A stretch of DNA of 50,758 nt. Source: Anaerolineae bacterium (GTDB taxonomy: Bacteria; Chloroflexota; Anaerolineae; JAFGEY01). Position 1 is the stretch's first letter. Each line of letters starts with the position of its first letter. Positions 7,303 to 17,153 of the stretch are shown here, piece by piece. Below the pieces are notes generated by a model that was not told the DNA's origin, ran no database searches, and saw only the letters and a list, made by a program, of their open reading frames with translations. The position numbers were made by a program, and so were the translations under genes. Where the stretch lies: contig JAFGIE010000069.1 in assembly GCA_016929775.1 (NCBI GenBank), positions 1 through 50,758 of the forward strand, written 5' to 3'.

Positions 7303-9636
7303 TCACGTAGGTCCGCCGTGTGGCGGCGCGGACCCACCATCGTACGTGTCCCTCTCGCTCGCCCACCACGTGCGCAAAGCGATAAAGGGCACAGCCATCT
7401 GCTTCGCCTCGCGGCTGCGGCCCGTGTTCCACGTCATCACCAGCTCGCGCCGCGCACGCGTGATGCCGACGTACAGCAGTCGCAGTCGCTCTGCCACATA
7501 CTCCAATCGCGCCTCGCGCGTCGCCGGTCCCTCCGCGTAATCGGCGCCGTCCCTGAGAGCGCGCAGTTGGCCCAGCGCCTCCGCCTCTAGGTTGAGCCGG
7601 TCGCGCACGAACCATCGCTCGGCGATGTACTCGTCGTACGGTTCGGCGGACGGAAAGTTATAGTTGTTGACCGACATCACATAGACCCGATCCCACTCCA
7701 GTCCCTTCGCCTTGTGCAGCGTCGACACAGTCACCTTGCCGTCCTCCGCCGTGATCCCTTCGTCCTCCTCGGCGAAGCCCAGGAACCGCCTCTGGTTCTT
7801 GGCGATGACTGCCAGCTCTTGCGTCAGCTCCGGCAGCCGCCAGTCGGGGTTGTTGTCGCTCGCCGCGCGCAGCATGATTGCCAGCTTGTGACTGAGCGCC
7901 AGATCGCCCGCCTCCCTGAACAGGTCCTGGGCGATCGTCAGCACGAGCTGGTCGATCGGCAGCACGGTTGCCCCCTGCCATCGCCGTACCAGGTCGCGGA
8001 ACGCCGCGAGCAGCGCTGCGTCCGCCTCGCCCGACAGCCCGTCGTCCACGCTGCCGCCCGGCTCGCCCGCCCCCGTCGGCAGTGGCTGCGTGTCCTCCAG
8101 TCCAGCTAACTCCGCCAGCCAGTCTTGCCCCGCTCTGGGCCACAGGAACGTCTCGACGTGACCGCACCTGCGGATCGCCGCCGCCAGGCGGCGCATCCGC
8201 AGCGCCCGCCCCGCATCCTCGCGATCCTCCCTGCGCCACACCTCGAACACCCGCGCCAACCCGGACGCAGAAGATGGATCCGCCAGGTACTGCAGTATGT
8301 TGCCCAGTGCGCCCGCCGTCTTCCTGGTCGACGTCGTGGACCGCAGCAGCTCGATGTACGGCACGCCCGCCCGTCGCAGCGCGTCGGTGACCTCGAACCC
8401 CCGCTGGTTGCGCGGGACCAGGATCGCTGCCTGCCCCTGCGGATGCTCGTCGAGCCAGCGCGCCACAGAGCCAACCACGACCTCGATCTCGCGTTCCGGC
8501 GAGTACCGCTCGGGGACCACGTGCACGACCGAGCTGTTGGTAGCCGGGTTCGGCTGGGGATCCCCGGGCGGCGTCGGCTCGATGTACGGTGGCGCACTGA
8601 GCGCCGTGCGCACGGCGCGCTCTGGGTGCGCGTCCATCGTCCAGCGCACGAGATAGTTCGCGAGGTCCAGGATGCACTGCTGGGAGCGCCCCGAGTGATG
8701 GAGCGGCAGCGAAGTGACCCCCTCCTCTTCAAGGAACGCGCGCAGAAGCCGGGGGTCAGCTGTGGTGAACGTGGTATTGATCGCCTGGTTCGGGTCGCCA
8801 ACCCGGACCCAGTTGCCACCTCGACCGGCGAGCAGGCGCAGGATCTTTTCCTGCAACCGGCTCGAGTCCTGCGCCTCATCCTCCAGGATGTAGGGCCAAC
8901 GCGCCCGCAGGCGGGTGAGCAGGTCCTGGTCCTGCTCGAGCGCCTGCAGCGCGAGCCGGATCAGGTCGTCAAAGTCTACGACGCCGCGCAGGTGCAGTGC
9001 GCGCTGGTACAGGGCATAGATCTCGCTCGCCGCCCGGGCCAAGGCAAGCATCCCTCCATCCGCCCGCTCCGAAAGCCGCACCTGTAGCACCTCGGGCGAC
9101 AGGCTCCAGTCCTTTGCTCGCCTGACGTAGGCGCCTGCTAGGCTCAAGAGCGCTTCGGGCCACTGGGTGCTCTCTGCCCACTGCCGCTGTCCCTCGTTCA
9201 GGCTGGGCTCCAGGAATGGCTCTCCTGCGCCCGGATTGCTGCGCACCCACACGTCAACCGCTTCCTCAAGCGCGCGCTGCGCCTCGCGCTCGTCGATGAT
9301 GCGAAAGTCGTCTGCCAGGCCAACCAGTCCAGGGTGCTCGTGCACGATGTCGTTCGCCAGCCCGTGCAGTGTACGCACCCGGTACCCGACACTTGCGAGC
9401 AAGCCCTCGCGACCGACAAAGCTGCCGATCCTGGCGCGCACGTTCTCGACCGCCGAGTTGACCAAGGTGACGACCAGCACCTCCTGCCCATCGCCGATCG
9501 CCGTCCTGACCAACTGGGCAGCCAACGCCGCCAGGGTTACCGTCTTGCCTGCACCTGGGACGGCGCTGATCCCCATGCGTCCGCCAGAGTAGGCAAGGAT
9601 CTCTAGCTGGGTTGGTCGGGGCCGAAAGTCGTCCAT
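7303..9636 (-). CDS. UvrD/Rep-family ATP-dependent DNA helicase
   Basis: A superfamily 1A 3'-5' helicase of 777 residues for DNA repair or recombination. Motif I is AVPGAGKT (Lys31), DFDDL precedes motif II DEAQDSS (253-259), then RVGDPNQAI (motif III), KGLEWDRVYVMSVNN (motif V) and LLYVGITRARRELVMTW (motif VI). The Q-motif-like RPTQLEILAYSGG opens the protein. I chose ATG 9636 because AGAGGG stands about 5 nt upstream and the protein then begins right before the Q motif; 25 further codons to 9711 are open but look non-coding. It has no nuclease domain, unlike AddA/RecB. A separate AddB/Cas4-like nuclease gene lies two genes downstream, which suggests a split helicase-nuclease. Confidence 0.93.
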   Translation of the reverse strand: MDDFRPRPTQLEILAYSGGRMGISAVPGAGKTVTLAALAAQLVRTAIGDGQEVLVVTLVNSAVENVRARIGSFVGREGLLASVGYRVRTLHGLANDIVHEHPGLVGLADDFRIIDEREAQRALEEAVDVWVRSNPGAGEPFLEPSLNEGQRQWAESTQWPEALLSLAGAYVRRAKDWSLSPEVLQVRLSERADGGMLALARAASEIYALYQRALHLRGVVDFDDLIRLALQALEQDQDLLTRLRARWPYILEDEAQDSSRLQEKILRLLAGRGGNWVRVGDPNQAINTTFTTADPRLLRAFLEEEGVTSLPLHHSGRSQQCILDLANYLVRWTMDAHPERAVRTALSAPPYIEPTPPGDPQPNPATNSSVVHVVPERYSPEREIEVVVGSVARWLDEHPQGQAAILVPRNQRGFEVTDALRRAGVPYIELLRSTTSTRKTAGALGNILQYLADPSSASGLARVFEVWRREDREDAGRALRMRRLAAAIRRCGHVETFLWPRAGQDWLAELAGLEDTQPLPTGAGEPGGSVDDGLSGEADAALLAAFRDLVRRWQGATVLPIDQLVLTIAQDLFREAGDLALSHKLAIMLRAASDNNPDWRLPELTQELAVIAKNQRRFLGFAEEDEGITAEDGKVTVSTLHKAKGLEWDRVYVMSVNNYNFPSAEPYDEYIAERWFVRDRLNLEAEALGQLRALRDGADYAEGPATREARLEYVAERLRLLYVGITRARRELVMTWNTGRSREAKQMAVPFIALRTWWASERDTYDGGSAPPHGGPT

Positions 9637-9716
9637 GGCGCCCTCTCGGGCAGACGGGACGGTGAGTCCTGTCGTGCGCTGCGCTGTCCCTGCACGTCGT
9701 GCTCGAATCACCTCGC

Positions 9717-9744
9717 ATCATAGCATACATACGCGCAGACGCAA
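9717..9744 (-). promoter_or_regulatory. Possible promoter of the helicase gene
   Basis: Minus-strand TTGCGT (9744-9739), 16 bp, TATGAT (9722-9717), about 80 nt before ATG 9636. Both boxes are weaker than most in this window. Confidence 0.5.
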
Positions 9745-9864
9745 AACGCCGTGCGCAGCCCAGCGCCGGATCCTCTGCGGATCGGGCAAGGTGAGCGCCC
9801 GCAGTACGAGTGCGAGCGTCTGCCTGGCAAGGTCGCGCACATATCCCTCGCCACGGTTCACGTT

Positions 9865-9892
9865 TTGAGGGGATGGCGTCCCGGTGTATAAT
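9865..9892 (+). promoter_or_regulatory. Sigma70-type promoter of the TPR protein gene
   Basis: TTGAGG (9865-9870), 16 bp, perfect TATAAT (9887-9892). Transcription should start near 9899, some 27 nt before ATG 9926. Confidence 0.7.
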
Positions 9893-9925
9893 GCGCGTTC
9901 AGCACATCTGGATCCGGAGGAACGG

Positions 9926-11269
9926 ATGTACATCGGCCCACGAAAACCGAGGCGCACGGACTCGCCATGGCGGGTGCTGATTCTCGTGGTGCTGATCGTC
10001 GGTGCGCTGTATGTGCTCCGCGAGCAGCTCAGCGGCGCCAGCTGGACGCGCCCTTTCGACCCGACGCCATCTCCGACACGGTCGTCCGAGTCCTATTTCG
10101 ACGAGGCAGAGGCTCTCTACCAGGAGGGGGTCCTCGATCGGGCGATCGACGCGTACCGCGGCGCCTTTCGTGCCGACCCACAGGACAACGTCGCGCTCTC
10201 GCGCCTGGCGCGTCTCCTGACCTACCGGCAGCGCACTGGCGAGGTGCTCGAGCTGTATGGTGCGCGGCTTCAGGACGAGAACCTCGGCGATGCGCGTACG
10301 CTCGCCGTTCTTGGGATGGCCCTCGACTGGCACGCGGTTCACAATAGCGAGGACATGCTCCCCGTGTACGTGGCGCTGGAGGTCATCGACGAGCAAGAGA
10401 TCCAGGACGAGGAGTGGGTATACAGCGTCGAGCGGGTTACCGACCAGCTCTATCGCGCAGCGCAAAAGGTGTGCGAGCGCGCCCTCCGGCAGGATCCCAA
10501 CCTGCCCGAGGCGTATGGCTATCTCGCCGAGGCCCTAGCCGATCGCGAGCGCTATGACGAGGCGCTTGTCGCCGCACAGACGGGGGTCGACCTGAACCCG
10601 AATGTGCCTGACACGCAGCGCGCCCTCGCTTTCGTGCACGAGAAGCAGGGCCACTATGAACAGGCGATCGAGGCCTATCAGGCGGCGACCGCAGCGCACC
10701 CCAGGCTCAGTTTCCTGCACATCGCCCTCGGCAAGAACTACCGCGCGATCGGGTACCGCCTCAACCTCGAGGGGCGCTGGGATGCCGCCACGCCCTACTT
10801 TGAGCAAGCGGTCCTCGCCTTCGAGCAGGCGATCGCCCTGGACCCCGGCAACCCCGAAAGCTATGACGAGATCGGATGGACCTACGGTCACTTTATGGGC
10901 GAGGAACGTGAGACCAAGCAGCGGGGCGTCGACTATCTCGAGGAGGCGATCGCCCAGAACCCCGAGTACGCCATGGCCCACCGGCACCTGGGTCAGGTCT
11001 ACTATGACCTGCGGAACTATGAGGAAGCGATCCCGGCGCTCGAGCAGGGCCTCGCGCTGGGCGGGCTCCCTGCCGCCGACGTCGTCCTATCTCACATCAT
11101 GGTCGGTTGGAGCTACTACGTCCTCGATCGGGCAGACAGTGACGTGGAGGACCCGTGCGCCAACGCGCTACCCCACTTCCAGGCGGCTGCCGACGTGCTG
11201 GTGCATCTCCCGCAGCGCGAATTGGGCCTGGAAGCGCTGGCAGAGCAGGGGTTGGACACCTGCCAGTAG
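9926..11269 (+). CDS. Membrane-anchored tetratricopeptide repeat protein
   Basis: 447 residues. A basic N-terminus is followed by one hydrophobic segment (about 17-33, VLILVVLIVGALYVL), then a short linker and TPR units to the end. Clear repeats begin with EAEALYQEGVLDRAIDAYR, PEAYGYLAEALADRERYDEA, ALAFVHEKQGHYEQAIEAYQ and AMAHRHLGQVYYDLRNYEEA. Such proteins are protein-interaction scaffolds; here the repeats would face outward if the anchor is N-in. ATG 9926 has GGAGG 5 nt upstream; the 14 upstream in-frame codons run into the promoter. The gene ends 13 bp before the first CIRCE-like element of groESL. Partner proteins cannot be inferred. Confidence 0.85.
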   Translation: MYIGPRKPRRTDSPWRVLILVVLIVGALYVLREQLSGASWTRPFDPTPSPTRSSESYFDEAEALYQEGVLDRAIDAYRGAFRADPQDNVALSRLARLLTYRQRTGEVLELYGARLQDENLGDARTLAVLGMALDWHAVHNSEDMLPVYVALEVIDEQEIQDEEWVYSVERVTDQLYRAAQKVCERALRQDPNLPEAYGYLAEALADRERYDEALVAAQTGVDLNPNVPDTQRALAFVHEKQGHYEQAIEAYQAATAAHPRLSFLHIALGKNYRAIGYRLNLEGRWDAATPYFEQAVLAFEQAIALDPGNPESYDEIGWTYGHFMGEERETKQRGVDYLEEAIAQNPEYAMAHRHLGQVYYDLRNYEEAIPALEQGLALGGLPAADVVLSHIMVGWSYYVLDRADSDVEDPCANALPHFQAAADVLVHLPQRELGLEALAEQGLDTCQ

Positions 11270-11282
11270 CGGTGGGGAGGCG

Positions 11283-11309
11283 TTATCAGTCTCTCCCCGA
11301 GAGTGCTAA
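11283..11309 (+). promoter_or_regulatory. Second, degenerate CIRCE operator upstream of the groESL -35 box
   Basis: TTATCAGTC (11283-11291), exactly 9 bp, then a perfect right half GAGTGCTAA (11301-11309). The left half matches TTAGCACTC at 7 of 9 positions. It ends 7 bp before the -35 box. Its centre is 73 bp from that of the perfect CIRCE, close to seven helical turns. Confidence 0.6.
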
Positions 11310-11316
11310 TTGGGAC

Positions 11317-11345
11317 TTGACGCGCCATCAAAAGTGTGGTAAAAT
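11317..11345 (+). promoter_or_regulatory. Sigma70-type promoter of groESL
   Basis: TTGACG (11317-11322), 17 bp, TAAAAT (11340-11345). The start point near 11352 falls at the left edge of the CIRCE palindrome, so bound HrcA would block initiation. Confidence 0.85.
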
Positions 11346-11392
11346 CTGGGCTGTGTTAGCACTCTCTACAATCGAGTGCTAACACAGCCCAG
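11346..11392 (+). promoter_or_regulatory. CIRCE operator (HrcA site) within a 19-bp extended palindrome
   Basis: The canonical TTAGCACTC-N9-GAGTGCTAA lies at 11356-11382. The symmetry continues perfectly for 10 more bases on each side, giving 19-bp arms (11346-11364 and 11374-11392) around a 9-nt loop, and a run of T follows (11393-11398). In RNA this would be a very stable 5' hairpin with a U-tract, so it could also act as a leader attenuator or stabiliser. HrcA binding to CIRCE is established; the RNA role is inference. Confidence 0.92.
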
Positions 11393-11440
11393 TTTTTTGC
11401 AATTCGTACAAAACCACAACACTGTCGAGGAGGTATGCAA

Positions 11441-11737
11441 ATGGTGAACCTCAAGCCATTGGGAGACCGTCTGGTCGTCGAGCCGATCGAGGGCGAAGAG
11501 ACCACGGCTGGGGGCATCCTGCTGCCCGAAACGGCCAAGGAGAAGCCGCAAGAGGGCAAGGTGATCGCCGCAGGCCCAGGTCGCGTCGACGAGAATGGCA
11601 ACCGGGTCAAGATGGAAGTCAAGGTTGGCGACCGCGTTCTCTATGCCAAGTACGCGGGCACAGAGATCAAGCTCGAAGGCGATCGCAAAGTGCTCATCCT
11701 CAAGGAAAGCGACATACTGGCGCTGGTTGAGGACTAG
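11441..11737 (+). CDS. groS: Co-chaperonin GroES (Hsp10)
   Basis: 98 residues from ATG 11441. GroES forms the seven-subunit lid of the GroEL folding chamber in the cytoplasm. The sequence has the standard start ([16 protein letters not shown]), the mobile loop region [17 protein letters not shown], the [17 protein letters not shown] strand and the closing [13 protein letters not shown]. The ribosome site GAGGAGGT (11427-11434) is 6 nt from ATG 11441 but touches the ATG at 11435, so the inner start is preferred. It is followed by groEL after 40 bp, forms one operon with it, and is under CIRCE control. Confidence 0.97.
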   Translation: MVNLKPLGDRLVVEPIEGEETTAGGILLPETAKEKPQEGKVIAAGPGRVDENGNRVKMEVKVGDRVLYAKYAGTEIKLEGDRKVLILKESDILALVED

Positions 11738-11762
11738 TCAGTCACACCTGTACACACTGTAA

Positions 11763-13418
<1,656 letters not shown>

Positions 13419-13428
13419 GTCTACAGCC

Positions 13429-13457
13429 AAAGAGCCCCCTCTCCGAGGGGGCTCTTT
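13429..13457 (+). terminator. Intrinsic terminator after groEL
   Basis: Perfect stem AGAGCCCCCTC/GAGGGGGCTCT (13431-13441 and 13445-13455) with a 3-nt loop, extended by two A-T pairs and followed by TTTTTC. The A-run on the other side lets it also serve the convergent GT39 gene. Confidence 0.93.
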
Positions 13458-13490
13458 TTCTTTCCAGCTCCGGGGCTCTGACGTCGATCG

Positions 13491-15425
13491 TTAGCGGCTT
13501 CCCGCCCGCTCGATCTGCACATCCGTCAGGATGGCGCGTCCATCGCTCGTCGCAGCGCCGCTGACAGGCCAATACGCGTCATCTGCCGCGCCCCGGACCC
13601 CGACGCGAATGTGATAGGCGCCGCTTGGTGTAGCCGGGTTCAGGTTGATGTCATAGTCATCCCGGATCAACGTGCCCGGGGTCCACTGCACGGGCGGGTA
13701 GAAGGCAAGCGTACCGCGCGGCTGATCTAGCTTGCCGCCCCACACCCCGCCCTGGTCATCCGTCATCTCGACCACGGTCTCGAAGGCGTCCACGAGCGGC
13801 TGGTCAACCTGCCAGTAGAGGGTGACATGGATCCAGTTGCTCGGTGGATGCAGCCGGTGTGAGTCGGGACGAAGCCGCGTCTGGTCGAGCGCATAGCCCA
13901 CCAAACGCAGGCGGCTGCCGTATCCGATCCGCGCCGCGTGCGCCGCTGCGGGCAGGCTGTCCAGCCGGTAGCGCAGTGCAAAGGCCACGATCGACATCCC
14001 GACCGGATACTGCTCCGTCACCACGGGCCCTCGCGCGGCGAACCACGCCTCGACCACGTGTTGGGGGTCAGTGTTGTGCTCCTGCGACTGTACCAGCCAC
14101 AGCACGTCGGCGCCCGCGTACGGCTGCAGCAGTACATCCAGATCCTCCGGCGCCGAGGGACGGCTCCCCAAGGGCGCCGCTACTGGGGCTGCCCCTCGGT
14201 AGTAGTACTCGAAGGGCGTGCGCGCATAGTGCAGGTGCACAAAGACCTGGTCCTGCTCCGTGGCTCGCTGTGCGACATACTGCGCCCCCGTTCGCCAGTC
14301 CTCGCGCAGCGCCTCGGTGCTCCACACATAGCGCCATCCCATCCCCGCCAGCACCAGCGCCGGCGCCACGAGCGGGGCAACCATCCACCGCCGCCCGCCC
14401 GCGACGCGCACGATGCCTGCCGCCACCGCGATCCAGAACGCAGGTACGACCGGCATCAGGTACTTGGCATTGAACGCCGGTCGCCGCGCGTTGATCCACA
14501 GGAAGGCGAGCACCGGGAGCACCAACCAAGCGAAGAGCAGGGACCCTGGCGCGCCTGCGCGCGCCCGTGCCTTGCCCCTGGGCCACAGGGCGACCGGGAT
14601 CGCCAGCAGCACGAGCAGAAGCGGAACCCAGACCCAGCTTGGGGTCTGCTGCGGCATCGCTCGCAGCGTAAAGCTCTCTGCGAGCGCGTACAGCTGCTCG
14701 GGGAGGTCGAACCGCGGGTAGACGTTGATCTCGGGCGCGACCTTGCCTGCCTCCCACGCGTTCCGCGCGTAGGGCAGATAGCCAAGCGCCACGATCCCCA
14801 CTGCGATGGCGCCCCACAGCCACAAGCGGCGCTGCTTCCAGCTGCGGACCACCAGGTACAGCGCGCCCACCGGCAAGAGCAGCGCCGCAAAGAGATGGCA
14901 GTACGCAGCTGACAGCGCCAGCGCGACATACCCCACCCACCAGCCCCATCGCCGGTCGTCCACAGCACGGAGCAGGCAGTAGATCGAAGCCAGGCCCAGC
15001 GCCGCAACCGCCGCATACATGCGCGTCTCCTGCGAGACCCAGACCATCAGCGGGTTGGCGGCGCTCAACCCCTCCGCGACGAGGCCCGTCCAAGGCCCGT
15101 ACAGCCGGCGCCCGACCATGTAGATCAGCCCGACCGTCGCCGTGCCCAGTAGGGCAGACAGGAGACGCACAGAGCGCTCGCCGCTCCCCAGCAGCATCGT
15201 CCAGCCCTTCAGCAGGACATAGTAACCTGGTGGATGGGGATCCCATGACAAGTTGAGCGTGTTCCGGATCAGCTCCAGCAGCGGTTTCTTTGACAGCCAT
15301 ACGCTGTATGACTCGTCGAGGTCCAGGCTGTGGTAGTTAAGGTTCGCGAGCCGCAGGCCCGCCCCCAACGCGAGCACCGCCACTGCGGCTCCAAGTATCC
15401 ATCCTTTGCGCGTCGCGTTGTCCAT
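13491..15425 (-). CDS. GT39-type membrane glycosyltransferase with C-terminal beta domain
   Basis: 644 residues. The N-terminal two thirds are hydrophobic with about ten membrane helices and carry GT-C signatures: an acidic pair in the first outer loop (SLDLDESYSVW, Asp37-Glu38), DPHPPGYYVLLKGW, and SQETRMYAAVAALG in a later loop. Such enzymes move a sugar from a polyprenyl-phosphate donor to protein or envelope polymers on the outer face of the membrane. The last 180 residues form a soluble, strand-rich domain (VTLYWQVDQPL ... GAYHIRVGVRG). GGAGG is about 4 nt before ATG 15425. It follows two DUF4230 genes after 62 bp and is probably cotranscribed. Acceptor and donor are unknown. Confidence 0.85.
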   Translation of the reverse strand: MDNATRKGWILGAAVAVLALGAGLRLANLNYHSLDLDESYSVWLSKKPLLELIRNTLNLSWDPHPPGYYVLLKGWTMLLGSGERSVRLLSALLGTATVGLIYMVGRRLYGPWTGLVAEGLSAANPLMVWVSQETRMYAAVAALGLASIYCLLRAVDDRRWGWWVGYVALALSAAYCHLFAALLLPVGALYLVVRSWKQRRLWLWGAIAVGIVALGYLPYARNAWEAGKVAPEINVYPRFDLPEQLYALAESFTLRAMPQQTPSWVWVPLLLVLLAIPVALWPRGKARARAGAPGSLLFAWLVLPVLAFLWINARRPAFNAKYLMPVVPAFWIAVAAGIVRVAGGRRWMVAPLVAPALVLAGMGWRYVWSTEALREDWRTGAQYVAQRATEQDQVFVHLHYARTPFEYYYRGAAPVAAPLGSRPSAPEDLDVLLQPYAGADVLWLVQSQEHNTDPQHVVEAWFAARGPVVTEQYPVGMSIVAFALRYRLDSLPAAAHAARIGYGSRLRLVGYALDQTRLRPDSHRLHPPSNWIHVTLYWQVDQPLVDAFETVVEMTDDQGGVWGGKLDQPRGTLAFYPPVQWTPGTLIRDDYDINLNPATPSGAYHIRVGVRGAADDAYWPVSGAATSDGRAILTDVQIERAGSR

Positions 15426-15487
15426 ATGCCTCCAAGGGACCCGCCTGTACGCTCGGCGCGCGCCACGACACAGCCCGCGCGGCGCGT

Positions 15488-16120
15488 CTAGTCGATGATG
15501 ATCTGTACTTCGGTGAACCCCATCGAATAGAACCAGCTGCTAAAGAACGCCTCGCCGTAGCGCCGCGCCTGGTAGAGCAAGTCGCTGTCCAGCGCTGCCT
15601 CGCGGATCGCTTCCTCCGCCTCGGCGCGCGCGCGCCCCTCCAGATCGAGGTCGCGCTCCACCAAGAACGAGCGGGCATAGTACACGATGTGTGTGCGCTC
15701 GTTGTCCAGCCGCGTGTACAGGATCTCAGGCGATGGCAAGTGCAGCTGTACGCGGGCGCCATCGGTCCACAGGTCATCCTCGCCTAGCTTGCTCAGGTCA
15801 AACCCCGCCGCGACTTCCCCGTACGCGATCAGCACGATCTCTTCGCGCACGCCCAGCAGCTGCCGCAGATCGTCGGGCACCCTCGTGCTGGTAATGTCGG
15901 TGCTCATCGTCGACTTGACCGTCGCCAGTTCCGCTGCCTGCCGGATCTGCTCGACGTGCACCACCGGCGGCGGCACAGGAGTCGGCGTCGGGGGAGTGAG
16001 CAGCTCTGTCACCCGGTACCCGAGCCAGCACGCCCCGCCGCCGATCGCCGCGACCGCGGCGACGAGGACGATCCCCAATGTCAGCAGCAGCCGCTTCATA
16101 GGCTGTCCGCTCTCACTCAT
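15488..16120 (-). CDS. DUF4230-type membrane-anchored protein (copy B)
   Basis: 210 residues. One N-terminal membrane helix (about 9-30) is followed by a Pro/Thr stretch (TPPTPTPVPPP) and the conserved domain with YGEVAAGFDLSKL, LHLPSPEILYTRLDNERTH and a C-terminal helix pair ending SMGFTEVQIIID. These are the marks of DUF4230, a family of unknown function, usually anchored outside the cytoplasm. The start ATG 16120 overlaps the end of copy A by 8 bp with GGAGGT 5 nt upstream, so translation is coupled. Copies A and B share the same motif order and are clearly duplicates. Confidence 0.85.
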   Translation of the reverse strand: MSESGQPMKRLLLTLGIVLVAAVAAIGGGACWLGYRVTELLTPPTPTPVPPPVVHVEQIRQAAELATVKSTMSTDITSTRVPDDLRQLLGVREEIVLIAYGEVAAGFDLSKLGEDDLWTDGARVQLHLPSPEILYTRLDNERTHIVYYARSFLVERDLDLEGRARAEAEEAIREAALDSDLLYQARRYGEAFFSSWFYSMGFTEVQIIID

Positions 16121-16886
16121 CCGCGACCTCCACGACGACCTCGGTGAACCCCAGGGAGCGCAGGTACCCCTCGACCTGCATGCGTCCGCTCGCCTCTGCC
16201 TGCGTCAGGATCCCGCCCCGCAGTGCCCGGTCCCGCATCGCCTCCTCCGCGAGTTGGCGCGCCTCGCCCTCGAGCCGCACATCCGGGGATCGGAACAGGC
16301 CCGACGTTCGCTCATAGACGTACGTCCGCTCGTTGTCCACCCGGCTGTACAGGATCTCTGGACAGGGCAATACGACCCGTACCCAGTCACCGCGTACCTC
16401 AATGTCAGCCCTTTGCAGCTTGGACAGGTCAAAGCCCGCCACCACCTCTCCGCTCGCCACCAGCAGGAGCTGATCGGTGCCAAAGATCTGCTGCCAGACG
16501 TTCTCGGGGCGCTGCCCGACGTCGATCACCGTTTCCAGCAGGTACGTGCTCGTCTCGAGACGACCTAGGGACCGGATCTCGACGATCACCACCCGGGGTG
16601 TTGGCGTGGGCGTCGGAGTTGGCGTCGGCGTACGCGTGGGCGTCGCCGTGCGCGTGGGGGTGCGCGTCGGCGCGGACGTAGCCGTCTGTGATGGGCGCGG
16701 CGTCGCCGTCGCCGTGTTGCGCACCGGAAAGGGCAGCGTTGCCGTCACGACTGGCGTGGGCCTGGTCCGTGCGCCGATCTGGCGCCCGATCACAAAAGAC
16801 GCTGTCCCGCCGGCGATCGTCAGCAGCACCACGACGACCGCCGCGACGATCAGCCAGAGGGTCGACCTAGGGGATGGATTTGGCAT
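16113..16886 (-). CDS. DUF4230-type membrane-anchored protein (copy A) with long Thr/Pro linker
   Basis: 257 residues from ATG 16886. A membrane helix (about 9-34) is followed by a Thr/Pro/Arg linker (about 45-98) made of PTRTPT-type units. The DUF4230 domain then has ASGEVVAGFDLSKL, VLPCPEILYSRVDNERTY and a C-terminal RSLGFTEVVVEV. The linker looks like a cell-wall or periplasm spacer and is rich in possible O-glycosylation sites. That is suggestive because a GT39 enzyme, the family of protein O-mannosyltransferases, is encoded two genes downstream. An in-frame TTG at 16934 would add 16 charged residues; AAAGG before ATG 16886 favours the shorter form. Function unknown. Confidence 0.83.
   Translation of the reverse strand: MPNPSPRSTLWLIVAAVVVVLLTIAGGTASFVIGRQIGARTRPTPVVTATLPFPVRNTATATPRPSQTATSAPTRTPTRTATPTRTPTPTPTPTPTPRVVIVEIRSLGRLETSTYLLETVIDVGQRPENVWQQIFGTDQLLLVASGEVVAGFDLSKLQRADIEVRGDWVRVVLPCPEILYSRVDNERTYVYERTSGLFRSPDVRLEGEARQLAEEAMRDRALRGGILTQAEASGRMQVEGYLRSLGFTEVVVEVADE
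16575..16740 (-). repeat. Low-complexity Thr/Pro codon repeat inside DUF4230 copy A
   Basis: Tandem ACG/CCC/CGC-type codons produce alternating Thr-Pro and Thr-Arg-Thr units. It is the only obvious in-gene repeat in the window and a likely site of length variation. Confidence 0.7.
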
Positions 16887-16993
16887 TTGCTTGCCTTTGC
16901 GCGCCTCCGCGCCACGCTCTCTCTTTGCCAGCAATGCAGTACTACGCTATACGTCGCCGTTCACCGCGTGGTTGCAGGCAGCCCGTAGGCGCG

Positions 16994-17022
16994 ATTATAC
17001 CCGGCGGTCTCTTGCGTGTCAA
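16994..17022 (-). promoter_or_regulatory. Perfect-consensus sigma70 promoter of the DUF4230-GT39 operon
   Basis: Minus-strand TTGACA (17022-17017), exactly 17 bp, TATAAT (16999-16994): both hexamers and the spacer match the ideal. Transcription should start near 16987, about 100 nt before ATG 16886. This implies high or strongly repressed expression. Confidence 0.9.
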
Positions 17023-17062
17023 CGACGACTTGGGCGTTGCGCTATCGCCGCGCGCATGGGCG

Positions 17063-17091
17063 TTGACGTCGCGTGGCGAACAGTGTATAAT
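17063..17091 (+). promoter_or_regulatory. Near-consensus promoter of the small membrane protein/GerW pair
   Basis: TTGACG (17063-17068), 17 bp, TATAAT (17086-17091). It is divergent from the perfect promoter at 16994-17022; the two -35 boxes are 40 bp apart. Confidence 0.87.
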
Positions 17092-17153
17092 CGCAGCCGG
17101 TTCAGAGCGCCCACGTCACGCGTTCATCGCGCCGAGGAGCAGGGAGGTGGGAC

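Noticed and set aside
16575..16740. Direct repeats suggesting a CRISPR or VNTR
   Set aside because: They are Thr/Pro codons of a protein stalk with no spacers.
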